Source: Desmodesmus armatus
Lineage: Eukaryota; Chlorophyta; Chlorophyceae; Sphaeropleales; Scenedesmaceae
DNA: 64,000 bases
Direction of reading: 5' to 3'
NCBI GenBank assembly: GCA_007449985.2
Contig: VIIQ02000312.1
Span: forward strand, 1 to 64,000
The translations under genes were made by a program, and so were the position numbers. The notes below the pieces were generated by a model, which did no database searches, was not told the origin of the DNA, and saw only the letters and a list, made by a program, of their open reading frames with translations. This document shows, piece by piece, positions 1 through 11,530 of this stretch. Position 1 is the stretch's first letter, and each line of letters opens with the position of its first letter.

Positions 1-994
1 TTTATGGAGCTTGAACATGGATTGTCACTACAATCAACTGCGACACCAGCCTGGCGGTAACAGCCGGTGATCGGCCGTGATCTTGCACACTGTTTCACAT
101 AGACAACACACAACTTACATGGACAGTATCGTTTGATGATCTCTTCCATGCAGCTTGCCAGCGCACGAGTCACCATCGGTAAGTGATCAGCTGAGTCACA
201 CCCGGATACTGTTGCCCGCCCACTGCTTCATTGCCCTTGTGTTGACCAAACCAAATTTAATTCTGCATCTCAGTAATCGTCTCAGTCAACACCGCACGGT
301 GTAACATGTGTGCGCGCCAATCTTCGCCTGCTCACTTTTGCATATATCGTGTCCGAGACGTCTCGCACCGTCATTCCAAATCTACAGTCTTTACTTACAT
401 ACGTACATACCCCAAGTCTATGTCGAAGGCGCCCTTGGGCAGCAGTAATCCTGCTACTGCTGCTGGCAGTAGCTTGCAGAGCAGCACACTCAGGCCCTGG
501 TCGACACTTGACAGCATCCAGGCCTCGTCTCGATTGGTGCAAACCGCAAACAGGCTGCAAAACGCGCAGCTGTGGCAATAGGACCGCAGACTCCTGTGAA
601 AGGCGCACCAAGGAGGGTGGCAGAGTCTGTTGGATTCTAGTGCCAAGGGAGCGGCACCAAAGTACCTGACACGCGTGTGCTTCGAGGCGGACAAGTGCTA
701 CAGCTACCCACGGACCAACCTTCGGTGCACAAAATGAGCAGGCTACCATACAGCAGCAGCTCCAGCAGCAGCTGCTAGGACTGGGGGTGAGTTCAGAGGC
801 TTCATAATCATTGGTTCTGAGAACCGCCATTAGCAGCAGAGCCTCTGCTGCTGGGCAGCCGTGCCTGGTGTTGGGTGGTCGATGTCGAGGTTTCTGATTC
901 ACACTGAGCATCAGCTTGGACCCTCACGGCAGGCAGCACAGGACATGTCTCCAAGACAGTGGCATGCAGCTACAGTGCTAGCGGGACCCAAAGA

Positions 995-1030
<36 letters not shown>

Positions 1031-1766
1031 TGCAACAGCAGCACTGAGCTGGCAAAGTGGGCACCCCAGATTTTGGGGCAGCGAGGGCAGTGGCGACATC
1101 AACAGCACTGCCACCATTGAATGGTGCACCATTCGTGGCACGTGGCAGCAGCAGCAGCAGCAGCAACCGTGACTGCACATAGTCCAGACTAGATGTCGTC
1201 ACTGACCGTGTGTCTTCTAACAGGTGTTTACCACAACAGATGTGTAGGTGTGTGTATCACTACTCGGCAGGCTATAGCCAAGAGTATCTACTTGCATAGA
1301 GATAATGCAAGCTTGATTTGCGCTCAGGAGTGCTGAAATGCATGACAGCTGCAATACACTGTGCTGTGGGCTTGGTGGGCAGGGCAGCATGCTTGTGGTT
1401 GCTTTGATTATGCTTGGTTGCGGCCATGCAGTTCAGAAGTGGTACGACGATCACTAACTGTTAGTAATAATCGCGTTGTGTATCTGTTGGCACACCGCTG
1501 GTGTTATTACATCCAGCAGACTCAATGTGTTGGCATCGATGATATCATGGCATGCACTGTGCTCTTATATGCACCGTGTGTTGTATGCCGGCCTTGCTGG
1601 CTAGCCAGTACAGAGCTGCTGAAGCGGCAAATGCCACACATTCCCTGTACACCTGGTTGTTGTTCTCATCTCTCTCGGTCTTCTTTTCTGCGCATTCCAA
1701 ATCAGCTGTGGAGGGCCAGAGTGGCTGGCTGGCCCTGTGGTCTTGAATATCTTGAGCATGTTATGG

Positions 1767-1814
1767 TAAGGTCGCAGAGGCTGAAGCTGCCGTGTCTGTC
1801 AATGGAAACAAGTG
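1767..1814. repeat. Dispersed repeat, copy 1 (direct partner at 63230-63277)
   Basis: A 48-bp stretch, beginning TAAGGTCGCAGAGG, that recurs in the same orientation at 63230-63277 with a handful of substitutions. The copies lie at opposite ends of the window, so this is a dispersed family and not a tandem repeat. Each copy is in non-coding DNA. The nature of the element is unknown. Confidence 0.55.
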
Positions 1815-1940
1815 TATACATCATACATCATGTATCAAGAGTCTTGAGCATGTGTATACTGTTCACTCTGGTTTGTTTCTGCCATCGCTGTGATATCAGT
1901 GAGGGGCTGGCATAAGCTCTTGAGCTTCATAGCTACAGGT

Positions 1941-2039
1941 GAGACAGTGCCCGAACCGGGGAGGTAGCGTGATTTCCTGTGGAGACACTGGGAACACACA
2001 AGATGGTAACACAATGTAGCTAGCACTGGGGTCCCCCCC
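1941..2039. repeat. Dispersed repeat, copy 1 (inverted partner at 42352-42450)
   Basis: About 99 bp that recurs as its reverse complement at 42352-42450 with only a couple of differences by eye. The copies lie 40 kb apart in opposite orientation and neither overlaps a gene I can define. Two such similar copies suggest a short mobile or otherwise dispersed family. A 16-bp stretch at its left edge recurs just past its right edge (around 1925 and 2040), but the second copy does not clearly show this, so I do not call a target-site duplication. Confidence 0.7.
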
Positions 2040-3855
2040 TTCATAGCTACAGGTGTAACGTTGTTTGTTTGTTTGATTGTACACGGCAATCTTGACCCCG
2101 TTGGGTGACTGTGTCATGTGCAAGCAGCTTGTCGGGCACTGAGCACCCAAGTTGTCTGGAGCTCTAGCGCCTTTGAGTTGATTTTACTGACACATGTGGC
2201 GGTAACCTCACTGCTTACAAGCTTGTGACTGAATGACATTGACATCAGTCATTATGAAACAATGATGCCTGTCCTATGAAGAAGATAAGTTAAACTTGCT
2301 TGAGTCAATTTCGGACTCCTTGACTCAGGATCCATACCTGGAAAAGCCGGCTGTGCACAACAGACCCCAGATATGAGGGACGCTGACCACACACCAACAT
2401 GCGTCAATGACTTGCTTCAGTGCACCGACCGTACCAGGCGGCAACAACAGCAGCAACACACCCTGCTGACCCTCAACCATAAGCCAATGCTATGCACGCA
2501 CACACGTGTGAAGGTGGTTTGGTACCTTTGTTGTTCACCAACGGTACCCTGCACTCAAGTCCACACTGTGCATGGGATTCAAAGTCACTGCTACGGACAC
2601 CACTTGAGGAGGGGGGTGACAACAAAATGGTCGGGGTTCATATGGGCTTTTAATCGCGTTCGCCCTCACCCCACACCATGGCCACAACCCCAGGCAGACT
2701 GCATCAAACAAGGCAGGACATCTACCATCATCTAAACATGCATGAATTGCCACACTGCAACACTATCAGCCAGGTTGCTAGACAGTGGGAGGGAAGGCTG
2801 CCCTCCAGCTACTTTGCACGGCTTGTGTTCAAAACCAACGGTCGGTCACAGGGGGCCGCAGACCCCACCGGCTGACCACACAGACAACAGCCAAGCACCC
2901 AGCTGCTGTGGGTTTGAGGCAATGCCTTGCCAATAGGGGTACATGTACAGCACCCCTACTGCAGAGCCCCTGCTCTCACATACTCCCAGTCAACCATTGG
3001 TCGTCATGTCATTTCTCACACCTTCAGCTGCGACCGGACACAGGTTGCATGTCAACAGCTTGTGATGCATATGGATCACACCCAGATCCATCCAGCATCC
3101 TGCCAGCTTGCCAAGGTCTGCAGCAACTGCCACAGGGCTGCTGCTGCTGCTGCTGCCGTCACTGCTGCTCCTGCCGCCGCCGATGGTGCTGCTGCTGCTG
3201 CTGCTGCTGCTGCGCCCTGCTGCTGCCACACTGCTGCTGCTTGTGGCCTGCTGGCAGACCTAACGCAGCAGTTGCTGCTTCTGCTGCTGCCGCAGATGCT
3301 ACTGCTGCTTCTTCTGCTGCCAGCACTGCTGCTCCTGTGCAGGTGACAATGTCTCAGGTGCTGCTGCTGCTGCTGCTGCTGGTTTCCCCAGTGCCACTGG
3401 CCCAGTGAGCCCGCTGGCTCATCAGTGACTGCTGCCCCATGACTCAGGCGGGACCCTGTCACAGCCTCTTGCAGCTGCTGATACAAGGTATGTCCTATGG
3501 TGAACTACTGTAGTAAGTCAAGGCTCAGAGAGGTGTGCATGTCTAGCATGCCAGACTACCACACCCCCCACCTGACCCTTCCAGCCCGAGGGCTGTATGT
3601 CCACAACGCTAACCTGCCGCTGTGAGGTCCCTCTGCTGTGCCATGCTGTGCTGTGATGCTGCGATATATATCGATTGCTCTTCCACGCTGGTGCACCTGA
3701 CATATCTTTGGTTCCGCCAGCCTGCATTTTCTGGCTAGCTGCAGCTGCATTTGCTGCTAGCTGTCAGGTGTAGCTGCTAGCTACAGCCAAAGATGCTCCA
3801 GCTGGCAGCTGCCTGTAGCTTGCACTGACTGCAACTGTCCTGCAAACGTGGGGTC

Positions 3856-6800
3856 TTAGTTGGCAAACAGCTTGAAGGTTGCCTGCACACGCACAAAACA
3901 GCAGCGGCACGGCAGCAGAAACCGCCGGCTCGTGGGGCTTTGTTGTTGGTGGCATTCTGGCAAACACAAGGTGGCAGGTCTGACTTCCAGAATATACAGC
4001 ACCACGCAACCGTACTCAACTGCCAGTGCTGGTCCATCCAGCTTACTGCATAGCCACAAGAAACAGTATTGCACAGACAATGCCACTGCCCTGCACTGCA
4101 TTGTGCTGTGCCGTGTCCCCAGCACTCACTGAGTGACTCACCCATCCCATGATGATGATGTACATAAATACACAGCACGACCGCAGCACAGATGACACCA
4201 CTAAACTGTGCTGTGCTGTGCTGTGCTGTGCTGTGCTGTGCTGTGCTGTGCTGTGCCGTTCCAGAAGCACTCAGTGAATGACTCACCCATCCCATTATGA
4301 TGATGTACATAGATCCCACGATGCCCAGCACCCCCAGCGCTCCAGTCACCCACACCAGCGCCCAGTTGATGGTCCAGTCAGCGCCCCACTTGGTTGGTTG
4401 CTTGTACAGCACCCATAGCAGGGGGGCAGGAGGAAGGTGGTGGGGGTGATAGCGGCTGCAGGGAAGGACAGAAACATGGGCCAGGCACAGTAACAGGGTT
4501 GAAGGTTTGGGCGCAAGTTTGGAGCACACTACGTGTCAGGATCAAGTGACAAGGCTTGTGATATGTAAGTCAGCAACTCATAAAGCTTGTGGTTGTAAGT
4601 CAGAGGCATGTCCTAGGGACGATGCTAGGGTGAAGTTCACCTGTGCAACCTAAGATAAAGGGCCCCCAGCAGACATGCATATGCACGCACACGCATGGGC
4701 CCTAAACCGCATCCCAGGCACACACCCTTTCCAGCCTCTCAGTGGCTCCTCAGCACTCTATCACTCCTTCTGGCCTTTCAACCATCCCTGGCATCCCCCC
4801 CCCCAGCCCCCAGCCCCCTACTCCAGCCCCACGTGGTGCCACCACCCACCCCTATTGCCCCCTTGCCCCCTTGCCCCCGCCCACACACACCCACCTGCCC
4901 CAATGAGCCCCATGAGTGCATGGAAGAAAGGCACCAACGCAAGCATGCGACTCTGTGACAGAACATGCACTACATCATGTACCACAGGGTGACCTTCCCT
5001 CCGTCAGCCCCCCGCCCCCACACACCCACCTGCCCCAATGAGCCCCATGAGTGCATGGAAGAAAGGCACCAGCGCAAACATGCGACTCTGTGACAGATCA
5101 TGCATCATTTCATGTACCACACACCCGCATCACAGGCACACCCCGCCCTCTCAGTCGCTCCTGATCACTCCATCACTGCTTCGATCAACCCTCCTTGCTA
5201 CCCCCTCCCGCCACCCCCAACCCCAGTGATAGCCAGGACCTCCCATGCACCCTGGCAAACCTCCCTCCCCCCTCCCCACCCCCCCCCCCCCCCATCCCAC
5301 CCACCTGCTCCAATCAATCCCATGAGTGCATGGAAGAAAGGCACCAGGATGGCCACAAAGTGATCAGCAGCACATATACCAGCCGCAGCATAGCACACCC
5401 TAGCAGGGGGCAGCAGGTCTGCACATCACCTTGGCCAGGCGGGCCTCCATCAGCTGAAACACTGGCTGGGTGTACACCTGTAAAAGAAGGGTGTGTGGGT
5501 GGAAGGGGGGGGGGAGGGAAAATGTAGCAGTGAGGGAAGTGGTGATGATACAGCCTGTTTGACCATTCCGAATGCCAGTGGCAGGATAACATTGATTCAA
5601 AGAGAAATCCACCAAAGTAGGCATATGAGCACCCGGTAGCATGATCTTGGCAAGTCGGGCCTCCATGAGCTGAAACACAGGCTGGATGTACTCCTGGTTC
5701 AGTTGGGGTTGGCGGCGGCGGGGGGGGGGGGGGTATCAAACAGGGTTGGTTGGTTGGGTGTAAACTCTGCTGTGCAGGGACGTTGACACGTGACAGACCA
5801 TGTGCAGCAGCCAAAGTCAGCGTTGCTACCTTGCCGGGCTGTATTAGGACACGTGCAGATTCCAAATGTGCAGGTGGCTGATGATAACTGACGTGTCTGA
5901 CTCAGGCACTCCCTCAGTGAGGGAGTAGGCCCTGCTGATCTGCACTACAAAACCAAGAGACGCGCCTGGTGATGAGCTGAAGGGAGGGTTGGCATCGGTG
6001 CAGCGACTTGATAACTGGCAGGGCAGCAGTGACCACATGCATCTGGTGTGCTGCTGCCACGTGCACGACCACCATATGATTTTGAGCACAGCCCTCAGAA
6101 CCACTAGTAGGTGGTGGCAATAGCCAACATCATGCATGACGTTGGCTATCGCCACCACCTACTAGTAGTGCTGAGGGCCGTGCTCAAAAGCCAGCAGGAG
6201 GGTCTCACTGTCAGCACATGAACCACCAACGGTACGGCAATTTTTTTCAATTTGATTATTGAATAATTAGTAATTATATTCTTATTTTTTGATCCCACCT
6301 GGTATGCTGCTGCCACGTGAATGACCACCATGATGTTGGCCATAGCCACAACCCAGTGCTGGGGGCCGCTTTCAAAAGCCAGCAAGACGTTGTCGCTGAC
6401 AGCAGTGCCAAACGCAAAGAATCCGAGAATCGACACGCCAAAGTAGCACAAACCTGCACAGCACAGCAACAGAAAAAGCCGCAGCAACGCACAGCATCAT
6501 CATACTACAGCAGCAGGTGTGGGGAGATTTGACTTGGCCACTTGCAAGCAGACAGCAGGCAAGTCATGAACGCCAAACCCCATGCGGGCTCAGGCTGCTT
6601 CATTTCTGGGACCTTCATGCCGACTTACCAGTAATCACGAACGTGACGTTGACTCCGCGCATCATGGCGGGGACCGTGCTGGTGTACATGTTTGGCGTCG
6701 TCGACTCGGAGGGAATCGTAGCTTGGATCTCCAGCGCGACATTATGCCCGCCATACGCGAAAAACACGGTCGTCATCGCATTGAACACACCCATCACACG

Positions 6801-8766
6801 CTCGATCGGTGAACGCACCACTGCTGCTGGGTTGTAGTTGACGTTCGGGCCTGGCCGAACAGTTCCCGACATGACGATGGCGATGGTGCAGTAAGCCGCG
6901 GACATCAGCGCGCCTAGGAGGCTCACAAAGCGCAGGTCGTTGAAGCTTGGCAGCTGCAAACACACCATCATGATGACAGAGCAGCAGGGGCTGCTTAGCA
7001 CACATTGGTGTGACATGTACAAGCACCAGAAGTTAGGTGTGTGTGAGAAGTCACTGGTGCTGCGCAATCACCCAGCCCGAAGTGGTCAGAGCAGGGGCTG
7101 CATAGCACATGGGGTGATGTTCAACATCACTCCACGGCTTCCGCACAGTTGGCTGAAGCCGTTTAGCTGCAAGTCTGGCGTAGCCGCAGCTAGTAGGCAT
7201 CAATTGCCCCCAGTGCGCAGCAACAGTCCTCACGCTCCTACCAATCACCCTGCTGCAAAACCTGCCCGTCTGAACCCTGCTCGACTTACCATTGACAGCA
7301 GCAGCTGCAGGCCACCAAACATGAGGTAGTACCCCCACTTGCCTCCAGTAGACCACGGCGCCACTGAAGCAACGAATGCGTCCAGGTTGTCTCCACCCAC
7401 CACTGTGTAGGTGATGGCGATCCCCACCAGCACTGCAAGCTGGAAGGGCATCAGCACTGCCTTGCCTCGCTTCTTGCCTGCAGAATAATCAGTTCATTTA
7501 AAAAAGCAAGAGTGAGACCAGGAGTCACTGGGGTTTTGCAAGGGAGGGGGTTGAGAAGAAAACACATGCATGCATGGTGTGTTTCAGGCATGCCTGCAGA
7601 ACCAAAGGCGGGTGGGCACAGTCATGCACTTTTTTGCTTTCAGCTCCCAAATGGGCTCAGCCCATCCTATCCGGGGGCCCAAGATAGGCTGTGCAGTTTC
7701 TACTCGGTGATTTACTGCACACTGGTCACTGCGCTACAGGCTGGAAGGGCACCGGCACTGCTTTGCCTCGCTTCTTTCCTGCAGCAGTATGAGTGTGCAT
7801 GATAGCGCAAGAGTCAGTACAGGAAAGGGCTGGAAGAGACCTCCAGTTGCAGCAGGCAATCCCAAAGGAGTGATTGCTTACTGAACGTGGCTGGGGCACT
7901 TTCAGCAGCAGAACACCAGCAGCAGAAGCAGGCAGCCAATGCCCAGCGGACGCCCCACATGTGTGCACCTGAAGCACCACCCACTGCCTGTGTCCGTCTA
8001 TACAATGCCCGCAGCTGCCAATGCTTCCACCGCCGCCACCGCCATCGCTGCTGCTGCTGCTGCTGCTGCTGCGACTGCTGCTGCTGTGATTCAATCTGGC
8101 TCAGCCAGACTGCAAAGTTTGCACAGCCCTGCACTGCACTCCCGTGGCAGCATGTGCCTGTATCACTCACCGAACACATACTCTGCCAGCTGGTCGTATC
8201 TGTCGAGCCTCCTGATGCCCCCAGCCTTACTGGCCAGGTCAGGAACCTCATGCATGTACACCAGCAGGCGGTACGTGTGCCAGCTGTAGGGTGCAGGAAG
8301 GCACGGGGGACAGCACAGCACACATCAGCATATCACAGCACGGCGCATGTCAGCACGACTGTCTGCTGGACAGGCTGCTGCCCAGATTACCAAGCTGCCT
8401 TGCAGCAGCTGCGCTTGGGGGGGGGGTGCCATGAACAACGTTAAGAATTGAGGCAGAGAGCATCTTGTCCCACAGGACGGCTACTCTAACTGCACGACAG
8501 AGGCTCTCCGCTGCTGCATCAATGTGGGTGTTGGCATGGCTGCCGCACATGCAGAGACCAGCCATAGCCTCCTGCTGACACATGTGCCAGCACTGCTGAC
8601 CTGCTGCTCTGAACGTGCCCCCCCCCCCCCAACTGCTGCCCTGCTGCTCTCAAGTGGCCGCACCCCCCCCCCCCAACTCATTTGCTACCCCGTATGCCGT
8701 GGTGCGGCCTGACAGCTACTACTCCTCGCCGTCACTGCTGCTGCCGTGATGGTTCCTTGTGCCCTG

Positions 8767-8797
<31 letters not shown>

Positions 8798-10142
8798 ATT
8801 GCCAGGTGATGTCGCCCCCTTCTTGTGGAACATAACAGTCAGGGTCTGTGTGGCACTGATTGTTATGTGGCCGCTGCTGTCTGCTCACACGACACCAGAA
8901 GGAGGCCACCAAGAACCACTGCTGGCAAACTGCACCCCCGCCCCCCGGGCGGGGCCCAGTCCAACAACCCAACAACCCAACTGCTGCAAATGCATGAGGT
9001 CCAGCCATGCCCCGTCCCTGTCCTTGTGCCGACTGACTGCTGCCACTGCGGCTGCCATTACAGCTGCCACTACTGCTGTGAGCAGCCACAATACATTCTG
9101 TGAGCAGTGCACCATCAGGGCAGCTGCTGCTGCTGCTGCTGCTGCTGCTGCCTCACCTGACCCAGAATGAGAACACCATGAACAGTGCACCACCCGCCCA
9201 GCCAAGGTGGGCCATGGCTGCTGGGAGGCCCAACACCTGCGGCAGGTAATGGAGGGAAAACAGCAGAGTCAGCAGGGAGCTCAGCCTTAGTTAACACTTG
9301 GCAGGAATGCTGTATGCCTCTGCTCTTTGTTGCTGCTTCACAAAACGGTGATGGAGGGAGCACAGCGGGTCCATCAGCGAGCTCAGCTGCTTTGTGCACA
9401 AGAAGAGCGATACTGTCCAACGTCAACAACACCTAAGGTGTGTCCCAGCGACTGGTGTGGATGTGTGGGAGTAGAGGTCATGTATGCGGCATTGTGAGCA
9501 ATGCAGCAGGTGCTGACAACGTGGCACAGAAACCTTGGAAGGGACTCTGGAGACCGCAAAGCGCTGCAGTCTTGTTACTATCTAGAAAACCAGCTGGTAT
9601 GATGTTCTTTAAACATGCAGCGTGCAGCTTGCACATTGCTGCTGTTCAAGCGGCAACAAAACAGCAGCAACCAGAGCTGCATACTCTATCAGCTGCTGGA
9701 AGTGCCCCACAACCCGGCTGCTGCTCTGTAAAATACTGTAGTAGCTAGTAAGATCAACAATAATCGAAACATGACGGAAGCACTGCCAGCTGCCGCTTGG
9801 AAGCAGCACTCACCCCTGCTCCCACCATCGCAGTGATGCTGTGATACATGATGTCCCACCTGCAGGGTGACAGGCCCTGATTAATCAACTGCACATGTTA
9901 CATTTTCAACTCTTCTGTGCATGTGCAACCACAGAGCTGAATATCCTTGCTGCATGAGCTCCATCCTGGCAAGCTGTTGGTCAACATCAGTGCACGCACC
10001 ATGTTGCAGTGCGCTTGATGGTGTCATCCGCAATTATGCGCTGTGAAACATCCGTCTCAAAGGCATTATCCTGGGCGCTCGTTGAGTCCGGCAGAGGCCC
10101 AGCATCTTCGAGAGGAGCGGAGTCTGTTTCCGTTTTCTGCAT
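3856..10142 (-). CDS. Amino acid permease, LHT (lysine/histidine transporter)-like, AAAP family
   Basis: Probable plasma-membrane proton-coupled amino acid importer of about 473 residues, as in plant LHTs (about 445). Ten exons on the minus strand fit in phase: 10000-10142, 9814-9859, 9157-9236, 8171-8283, 7290-7477, 6629-6953, 6299-6453, 5305-5477, 4287-4455 and 3856-3882. Start ATG is at 10142, before a hydrophilic acidic tail. Family motifs in order: SITAMVGAGVLGLPAAM spanning exons 2-3 (TM1), VYMHEVP, RLDRYDQLAEYVFG, an LPSFNDLR segment, the family hallmark FFAYGGHNVALEIQATIPS in exon 6, VVAMANIMVVIHVAAAYQ in exon 7, PFFHALMGLIGAG in exon 8, WTINWALVW in exon 9, and a C-terminus ending FKLFAN. 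Exons 8 and 9 need one extra base at three short homopolymers (5406-5410, 5357-5359, 4421-4426) to stay open; otherwise the gene is intact. Its introns hold many copies of its own exon edges. The family is certain; the substrate is inferred. Confidence 0.85.
4206..4255. repeat. (CTGTG)10 pentanucleotide microsatellite
   Basis: Ten perfect CTGTG units in the last intron of the LHT-like permease. It lies between the exon 9 donor (4281-4287) and a second copy of that exon end and donor at about 4131-4165. Reading through it gives a spurious repeating open frame. Confidence 0.95.
4891..5121 (-). repeat. Two tandem copies of the 3' end of permease exon 8
   Basis: Two copies, 135 bp apart (starting near 4891 and 5026), of the exon segment coding VPFFHALMGLIGAG plus its GT donor. 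They lie in the intron downstream of the true exon 8, whose matching segment starts near 5301. The copies resemble each other over more than 100 bp and differ from the true exon upstream of the shared core, where they read SQSRM instead of the expected strand. Each keeps a usable-looking donor. They may be decayed duplicates or, less likely, alternative exons. Confidence 0.8.
5636..5692 (-). repeat. Duplicate of the 5' edge of permease exon 8
   Basis: Minus-strand segment with acceptor-like CAG followed by codons reading EYIQPVFQLMEARLAKIM. It closely matches the start of the true exon 8 (VYTQPVFQLMEARLAKVM at 5477 and below). It lies upstream in intron 7 and would join in the same phase, so a mutually exclusive exon cannot be excluded, but it lacks the downstream transmembrane part. 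It is more likely a duplicated exon edge. Confidence 0.7.
6080..6189. repeat. Near-perfect hairpin (49-bp arms) derived from permease exon 7
   Basis: Arms 6080-6128 and 6141-6189 are reverse complements at 45 of 49 positions with no gap, around a 12-nt loop. It lies in intron 7 of the LHT-like permease. The right arm and the sequence just after it (to about 6217) resemble exon 7 of the same gene (around 6334-6400), so the structure looks like one direct and one inverted partial copy of the exon. Transcribed as part of the intron it would fold into a long stem. Confidence 0.85.
7736..7786 (-). repeat. Duplicate of the 5' edge of permease exon 5
   Basis: About 50 bp on the minus strand matching the start of exon 5 (acceptor, then codons GKKRGKAV followed by PFQ). 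It lies about 300 bp upstream of the true exon and hits a stop soon after. It keeps the acceptor site but not the membrane segment that follows, so it cannot replace the exon. Confidence 0.75.
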
Positions 10143-10766
10143 GTTGCAGACTCGCGGAATTTGGCATCAGCCGGGTTTTAATTGTAAGACGCTTTTTTAG
10201 CTGCTGGCTAGAAGACATGCAAGCTCGCAAGTTGCACCGTTGGGCAAGGCTGCAACGGTATGATGCGACGTTCTCTCCCATTTTACACAACCATGATTTG
10301 GACAGCAACTTGATGTCAAACTGGTCATGTTTGTAAGACGCACTGTTTGCAAATTCGTCCCCGTTTGGCCATGCTCTCACCATGGCATGAACATGCACAC
10401 CTGTGCATATCTCAGGCTTGCCAGGCCAACATATCGGGACAATTGATCGACTGAAACTGTCAAGACAGTCATTCAGTATACAGCCTGCAGCAGAACGTCC
10501 ATGCTGCCAGTGTCCCTTCTGTACTGTACATGTGCCATGCTGTGCCATGCTGTGCTGTGCTGCACCAAGCCAACACCTATGCCGGCTTCCACTGGCCAAG
10601 ACCAGCACGGCAGCGCAGCAGCACCAGCTTGCAGCCTCTACACCCTTTGCACGTGCGGTACGCTCCCACACCCTTGTGCTGTACGGCAAAGCAAAGCATG
10701 GGCGGGTGTTACAATGGTGGGTGCACCCACGTGGGAGGTACAGGCGCCTACACGTTGATACCGCAG
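10143..10766. other. Divergent intergenic region between the permease and the LRR relic
   Basis: About 0.6 kb containing the upstream region of the minus-strand permease. I see no exon. A short run of GCTGTGC-type repeats lies at 10533-10565. No TATA-like element could be assigned with confidence. Confidence 0.4.
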
Positions 10767-11530
10767 CATGTTCAGCCTCGACAGCGAGCAGTAAGCTGCA
10801 GAACCTCAACATATCCTACTGCACACTGCCGCTAAGTGTTTGGGAGCGCGTCTTTCCCACAAACATGCAGCTGCCGCACCTGCAGTTGTTGACTATCACG
10901 CATGTTGAGCATCCACCAGCCACATGCGCAGCTGCTCCTGCAGGCAACCGCCTTGTCAGCTGCTGCCCTGGCTTGGTGTATCTGAACCTGCGGGGCTTGC
11001 CGGACATTGCAGAGGTACTGGTCACAGTGCAAGGGCTGAGCGGGCTGCGCACACTGTGCTTCAAGCAGTAAGTTAGGGGCTAAGGATGCCACAGCAAAGG
11101 GTTTGGAGGGTGTGCGCCAGCTGACAAGGCTGGGAAATCTTGTCCTATTTGCACCCAGCACTGCAGAGGGGTTGCTGCCACACCTGACGCAGCTGCAGCG
11201 CTTGACAAGCCTGCACTACAGTGGCGGGCTGCCAGGCCGTACAGGCTGCCATGCGGCATGGCCGTTTTCGCTTTGCCAGTCTTGTCGCTGAGGTGAGAGT
11301 GGAGAGGGGCCTACAGTTTCTGAATGGTTCATGTGCAGGCCTGCCGTTGGTCATACGGCGTCGTGCCTGCATGTGCTCCCTCTACTGCTGCTGCTGCCGC
11401 TGAAACACTGCTGGTACTTTCTTGTGTGCAGGCTCCTGGTGATGAGCCTGTGTGGCAGCAGATTCAACACTATGTTGACCACTTTGAGGACCAAGCCGTG
11501 CAGCAGGCAGCTGCAGCACCAGCAGAGTGA
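10767..11530 (+). pseudogene. Leucine-rich-repeat protein gene, frameshifted
   Basis: Plus-strand coding traces of a leucine-rich-repeat protein of the type common in green algae. Segments read LQNLNISYCTLPL, LVYLNLRGLPDIAE and LSGLRTLCF, then in the next frame LTRLGNLVLF and LLPHLTQLQRLTSLHYSG, then in a third frame FRFASLVAE. A good donor at 11293 and acceptor at 11431 join FASLVAE to a last exon (11432-11530) ending VQQAAAAPAE and a stop. Two +1 shifts (near 11069, where a TAA falls, and near 11228) break the frame. They are not at clear homopolymers, so decay is more likely here than in the other genes of the window. The 5' end is not defined; an acceptor at 10766 may open this exon. Function unknown beyond a likely protein-binding LRR. 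Confidence 0.45.

Larger units (their letters stand above)
1..3855. other. Intergenic region, no gene recognised
   Basis: I find no convincing exon here on either strand. Open frames at 0.3-1.2 kb and 2.8-3.5 kb come from CAG/CTG tracts (about 995-1030, 3137-3210, 3220-3330, 3360-3380) and read as polyA, polyC, polyL or polyS in different frames, as expected from a trinucleotide repeat and not from a protein. Two dispersed repeats (1767-1814 and 1941-2039) have partners elsewhere in the window. A gene with short exons and no family resemblance could be missed. Confidence 0.5.

Noticed and set aside
861..1180. Small genes on both strands near 1 kb
   Set aside because: Both depend on the same CAG tract; flanking residues show no conserved pattern and no splice structure could be built.
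3777..4529. Read-through C-terminus of the permease through the CTGTG repeat
   Set aside because: A good donor at 4286 and acceptor at 3883 give a short last exon (ATFKLFAN, stop) that matches the family's usual C-terminus, whereas read-through adds repetitive sequence.
11061..11100. A 27-bp intron (GTAAGT to CACAG) rescuing the LRR frame
   Set aside because: Too short for a spliceosomal intron, so a frameshift in a decaying gene is the better explanation.
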